From NCBI RefSeq assembly GCF_014194975.1, contig NZ_JACIAY010000002.1, positions 496,001 through 560,000 on the forward strand: a stretch of DNA of 64,000 bases. The letters are read 5' to 3'. This document shows, one piece after another, positions 60,790-64,000 of this stretch. The position numbers were made by a program, and so were the translations under genes. The stretch is from Sphingomonas sp. BK580 (lineage in GTDB: Bacteria; Pseudomonadota; Alphaproteobacteria; Sphingomonadales; Sphingomonadaceae). The notes under the pieces are model-generated. The model ran no database searches. It worked only from the letters and a program-made list of their open reading frames with translations, and was not told the DNA's origin. The first letter of the stretch is position 1; each line of letters begins with the position of its first letter.

Positions 60790-63018
60790 GTGAGGATCCG
60801 GTCGGCTGCCACGCTTCTTGCCCTCGTCACGGCGCCCGCGGTGAACGTTCTCGCGGCGCCGACGGCATCCTACTCCTGGCGCAACGTGACGGTCGGCGGC
60901 GGGGGATTCGCACCAGGGATCGTCTTCAGCCCCGCCGAGCGCGGTCTCGCCTATCTCCGCACCGACATGGGCGGCGCCTACCGCTGGGAGGCCGCCGCGC
61001 GCCGCTGGGTGCCGCTGCAGGACGACATGGCCGAGCCGAGCTACATGGGCGTCGAGAGCGTCGCGCCCGACCCGGTCGACCCCGCAGTCGTCTACCTCGC
61101 CGTCGGCATGAGCGCGCGCGCGCCCGCCGCGATCCTGCGCTCGGGCGACCGCGGCGCGCACTGGCGCACCATCCCGGTCCCGTTCGCGATGGGCGGCAAC
61201 GAGGACGGGCGCGGCCTGGGCGAGCGGCTCGCGATCGACCCGAGCGCGCGCGCCACCCTGTTCTTCGGCTCGCGCCACGACGGGCTGTGGCGCAGCGACG
61301 ATGCGGCGGCGACCTGGCGCAAGGTGGCAAGCTTCCCGCTCGCCGGGCTCGGCCGCCCCGACCGGCCGCGGACCACCCACGGTGGCCTGTCCTTCGTGCT
61401 GTTCGACCCGGCGCGCCGCGGTCGGATCTATGTCGGCAGCGCGGACCCCGGCGAGCACCACCTGTTCCGCTCGGACGACGGCGGCGCGACGTGGCGCGCG
61501 GTCGCGGGCGGGCCGCGCGCCGCGCTGCTCCCGGTCAAGGCCGCGGTCGGCGGCGACGGCGTGGTGACGCTCAGCTACAGCGACGCGATCGGGCCCAACG
61601 GCGTGACGGACGGCGCGGTGTGGCGCTATGACCCCGCCGCGGGCACGTGGCGCGACGTCACCCCGCCGCGCGCCGCGGGCGAGGTGCCGGGCGGCTTCTT
61701 CGGCGTAGCGGTCGCCGCGCAGGATCCGCGGGTCATCGCGGTGAGCACGGTCAACCGTTACCAGCCGGTCGACACGGTGTGGCGTTCCACCGACGCGGGG
61801 GCGCACTGGGATGAGCTGTGGCGCCGCAGCACGCGCGACGTCGGCGCCACGCCCTTCCTCGACTTCGACGGGCGGGCCAACTTCGGTCATTGGATCGCCG
61901 GGCTCGCGATCGACCCGTTCGATCCCGCGCACGCCGCTTACGTCACCGGCGCGACCGTCTACGCGACCGACGCCTTCGCGCGTCCGGGCACGATGCGCTG
62001 GGCGCCCTGGACTCGCGGGATCGAGCAGACCGCGATCATCACGCTGGTCAGCCCGACCGGTGGCGCGCCGCTGGTGTCGGGCTTCGGCGACCTCGGCGGC
62101 TTCCGCCACGCCGACCTCACGCGCTCCCCCGCGCACGTCCACCGCACGCCATTCCTCACCAACACCAACTCGCTCGACTATGCCGGCGCGGCGCCGCTGG
62201 TGCTGGTCCGCAGCGGCAACACGCACAAGCCGGTGGTGCCCGATACGTCGCTCGCCTGGTCGCGCGACGGTGGCGAGACCTGGGTACCGCTCCGCCTCCC
62301 CGCGAGCGAGACGACGTCGCGGCCCGACGGCACGGCCGCGCGCGCGCAGACCGGCAGCGCCGCGATCACCGTCTCGGCCGACGGCGCGACGTTCCTGGTC
62401 GAGAGCGAGCGACCGCTGCTGACGCGCGACCGCGGCGCGACGTGGCGCGCGGTCGCCGGCCTGCCCGTCGGTGCGCGCGTCGCAGCGGACAAGGCCGACG
62501 CGCGGCTGTTCTACGCGGTCGACGCCGAGCGCGGGCGCCTTCTGCGCAGCGACGACAGCGGTGTCAGCTTCGCGGCCGTGGCGGGGCAGGGACTGCCGGG
62601 CGATCTCTCGGGCGCCCGGTCGGTCGGGCGTGAGGCCGCCAACCCGCTGGTGGCGGTGCCCGGACGCGCGGGCGCGCTGTGGCTGCTCGTCGCGGGCACG
62701 CTCTACCACTCCGAGGACGGGGGCGAGCGGTGGACCCGCGCGGCGGGCGCGGCGCAGATCGATCGCTACGGCCTCGGCAAGGCCGCGCCGGGCAGCGCCT
62801 GGCCGGCGCTCTATGCGATCGCAACGGTCGACGGCACGCGCGGCATCTACCGCTCGACCGACGGTGGCGCGCGCTGGGTCCAGATCAACGACACTGCGCA
62901 TCGCTGGGGACTGCGGCTGCGCGTGATCAGCGGCGACCCGCGGCGCTATGGCCGGGTCTATGTCGGCACCGATGGCCGCGGCATCATGTACGGCGATCCG
63001 AAGGGGAAGGGTGAATGA
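60790..63018 (+). CDS. GH74-family xyloglucanase-like glycoside hydrolase, secreted
   Basis: This is a 742-residue protein with a signal peptide (MRIRSAATLLALVTAPAVNV). It is built of beta-propeller repeats with Asp-box-like S-x-D-x-G-x-x-W motifs (RSDDAATW-type, for example LFRSDDGGATWRAV, LTRDRGATWRAV, YRSTDGGARWVQI). The GH74 catalytic region YLRTDMGGAYRW is near the N-terminus. Family members cut xyloglucan backbones. I chose the GTG at 60790 with GGGAGAAGG upstream. The stop overlaps the next gene by four bases. Confidence 0.88.
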   Translation: MRIRSAATLLALVTAPAVNVLAAPTASYSWRNVTVGGGGFAPGIVFSPAERGLAYLRTDMGGAYRWEAAARRWVPLQDDMAEPSYMGVESVAPDPVDPAVVYLAVGMSARAPAAILRSGDRGAHWRTIPVPFAMGGNEDGRGLGERLAIDPSARATLFFGSRHDGLWRSDDAAATWRKVASFPLAGLGRPDRPRTTHGGLSFVLFDPARRGRIYVGSADPGEHHLFRSDDGGATWRAVAGGPRAALLPVKAAVGGDGVVTLSYSDAIGPNGVTDGAVWRYDPAAGTWRDVTPPRAAGEVPGGFFGVAVAAQDPRVIAVSTVNRYQPVDTVWRSTDAGAHWDELWRRSTRDVGATPFLDFDGRANFGHWIAGLAIDPFDPAHAAYVTGATVYATDAFARPGTMRWAPWTRGIEQTAIITLVSPTGGAPLVSGFGDLGGFRHADLTRSPAHVHRTPFLTNTNSLDYAGAAPLVLVRSGNTHKPVVPDTSLAWSRDGGETWVPLRLPASETTSRPDGTAARAQTGSAAITVSADGATFLVESERPLLTRDRGATWRAVAGLPVGARVAADKADARLFYAVDAERGRLLRSDDSGVSFAAVAGQGLPGDLSGARSVGREAANPLVAVPGRAGALWLLVAGTLYHSEDGGERWTRAAGAAQIDRYGLGKAAPGSAWPALYAIATVDGTRGIYRSTDGGARWVQINDTAHRWGLRLRVISGDPRRYGRVYVGTDGRGIMYGDPKGKGE

Positions 63019-64000
63019 CCAAGTTGTGGGGACGCGTCGCGATGCTCGCGACGGCGGGGGCGGCCGTTCTGGGCGCCACGGTCGCGGGGGCGCAGGGCGC
63101 CGCGCCGCTGCCGCGGCTGGTGAGCCGGGACGGTCGCCACGCGCTGCTGGTCGACGGCGCGCCCTTCCTGATGCTGGGCGCGCAGGTCAACAACTCCAGC
63201 AACTATGCCGCGGCGCTGCCCGAGGTCTGGCCGGTGCTCGACCGGATCCACGCCAACACGGTCGAGGTCCCGATCGCCTGGCAGCAGGTCGAGCCGCGCG
63301 AGGGCGAGTTCGACCTCTCCTTTCTCCAGACCCTGCTCGATCAGGCGCGCGCGCACGACAAGCGGGTCGTGCTGCTGTGGTTCGGCACGTGGAAGAACAC
63401 CAGCCCGGGCTACACGCCCGACTGGGTCAAGCTCGACAACCGCCGCTTCCCGCGTATGAAGACGCGCGACGGCAGGGACCACGGCGTACTCACCCCGCTG
63501 GCGCAGACCACGCTGGCGGCGGACCGGCGCGCCTTCGTCAAGGTGATGGAATATCTCCGCGACCACGACCAGCAGCACACCGTCGTGATGGTCCAGCCGG
63601 AGAACGAGACGGGCAGCTACCGCAACCCGCGCGATTACAGCGCGGAGGGCAATCGGCTGTTCGCGCAGCAGATCCCACCCGCGCTGGCGAAGCGGCTCGG
63701 CAAGCACGGCACCTGGGCGCAGGCGTTCGGCGCCCAGGCGGACCGCGCTTTCAACACCTGGTATGTCGCCTCCTACGTCAACGCCATCGCGGAGGCGGGA
63801 AAGAAGGCCAAGCCGCTGCCGATGTACGTCAACGCCGCGCTCGCCGGGCCGTCGAACGTGCCCGATCCGGACGGCGTCGCCAGCGGCGGGCCGCAGCAGG
63901 ACGTGCTCGACATCTGGAAGGCCGCGGCGCCCTCGATCGATCTCGCCGCCCCCGACATCTACGATCGGAAGAGCGCCAACGTCTTCCAGTATCTCGACAA
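63015..64000 (+). CDS. GH35-like (DUF5597) beta-galactosidase, partial at right edge
   Basis: This starts MTKLWGRVAMLATAGAAVLG, a signal peptide. The barrel N-terminus shows LLVDGAPFLMLGAQVNNSSN, ANTVEVPIAWQQVEPREGEF, and VMVQPENETGSYR with the acid/base glutamate of the N-E-x-G type motif. About 328 residues are visible; the rest lies beyond the window. In xyloglucan systems such an enzyme would remove side-chain galactose. The ATG overlaps the GH74 stop. Confidence 0.88.
   Translation, partial: MTKLWGRVAMLATAGAAVLGATVAGAQGAAPLPRLVSRDGRHALLVDGAPFLMLGAQVNNSSNYAAALPEVWPVLDRIHANTVEVPIAWQQVEPREGEFDLSFLQTLLDQARAHDKRVVLLWFGTWKNTSPGYTPDWVKLDNRRFPRMKTRDGRDHGVLTPLAQTTLAADRRAFVKVMEYLRDHDQQHTVVMVQPENETGSYRNPRDYSAEGNRLFAQQIPPALAKRLGKHGTWAQAFGAQADRAFNTWYVASYVNAIAEAGKKAKPLPMYVNAALAGPSNVPDPDGVASGGPQQDVLDIWKAAAPSIDLAAPDIYDRKSANVFQYLD

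Overview
The window is high-GC, densely packed alphaproteobacterial DNA, most likely from Sphingomonas or a close sphingomonad. This rests on gene content and order: ChpT, a single RpoH, the psp and mre operons, DUF6481 and TIGR02300 proteins, GGAAC-N17-GTT (EcfG-type) promoters, a TonB-era plant-polysaccharide locus, and several dispersed palindromes between genes. It looks like chromosomal core with small accessory insertions. No prophage, transposase or CRISPR array was seen.

Layout. 1-9.4 kb: rimO (cut by the left edge), anmK, a DUF4112 protein, a solute-binding lipoprotein whose frame runs into tRNA-Leu, ihfB, rpsA, the overlapping pair aroA-cmk, a TIGR02300 protein and tRNA-Ala. 9.5-13.3 kb: a stress island with a CsbD protein, a triple-PAS LuxR regulator, a membrane protein and an entericidin-like lipoprotein, preceded by an EcfG-type promoter. 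13.4-19.3 kb: an orphan flavin-dependent halogenase, a divergent Lrp regulator and alanine dehydrogenase around a perfect 18-nt palindrome, then dnaX-ybaB. 19.4-24.6 kb: mtgA, an amine-oxidase-like flavoprotein, rpoH, rluD, a JAMM peptidase and chpT.

25.4-30.7 kb holds a chemotaxis set (cheA, cheW, cheY, cheB, cheR) with CtrA-like boxes before cheA and cheY. 30.7-34.3 kb: an EamA transporter, an amidase, RNase P RNA, a zinc-cluster J-domain protein, a 2Fe-2S protein and sufE. 34.3-38.3 kb is the most distinctive part. It is an enlarged phage-shock operon with pspA, pspB, pspC and four further PspB-like coiled-coil membrane proteins. It is headed by an unannotated 43-residue secreted or membrane peptide and driven by a sigma-54 promoter. 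Two matched PspF-type palindromes lie upstream, one of them overlapping the pspF start codon. sodB and several small genes follow.

41-48.8 kb: tRNA-Lys, the rod-shape operon mreB-mreC-mreD-mrdA-rodA and the divergent mutL. 49.4-50.7 kb: rpsF-rpsR-rplI. 50.9-55.8 kb: fabD, fabG, acpP, fabF and mltG. Here fabD and fabG are separated by a 434-bp cassette that encodes a degenerate GxxExxY protein and is bounded by 23-bp inverted repeats. 56-64 kb: a hemicellulose (probably xyloglucan) locus with an esterase, GH3, a LacI regulator, GH74 and a GH35-like enzyme cut by the right edge. Two matching LacI-type operators lie at its two promoters.
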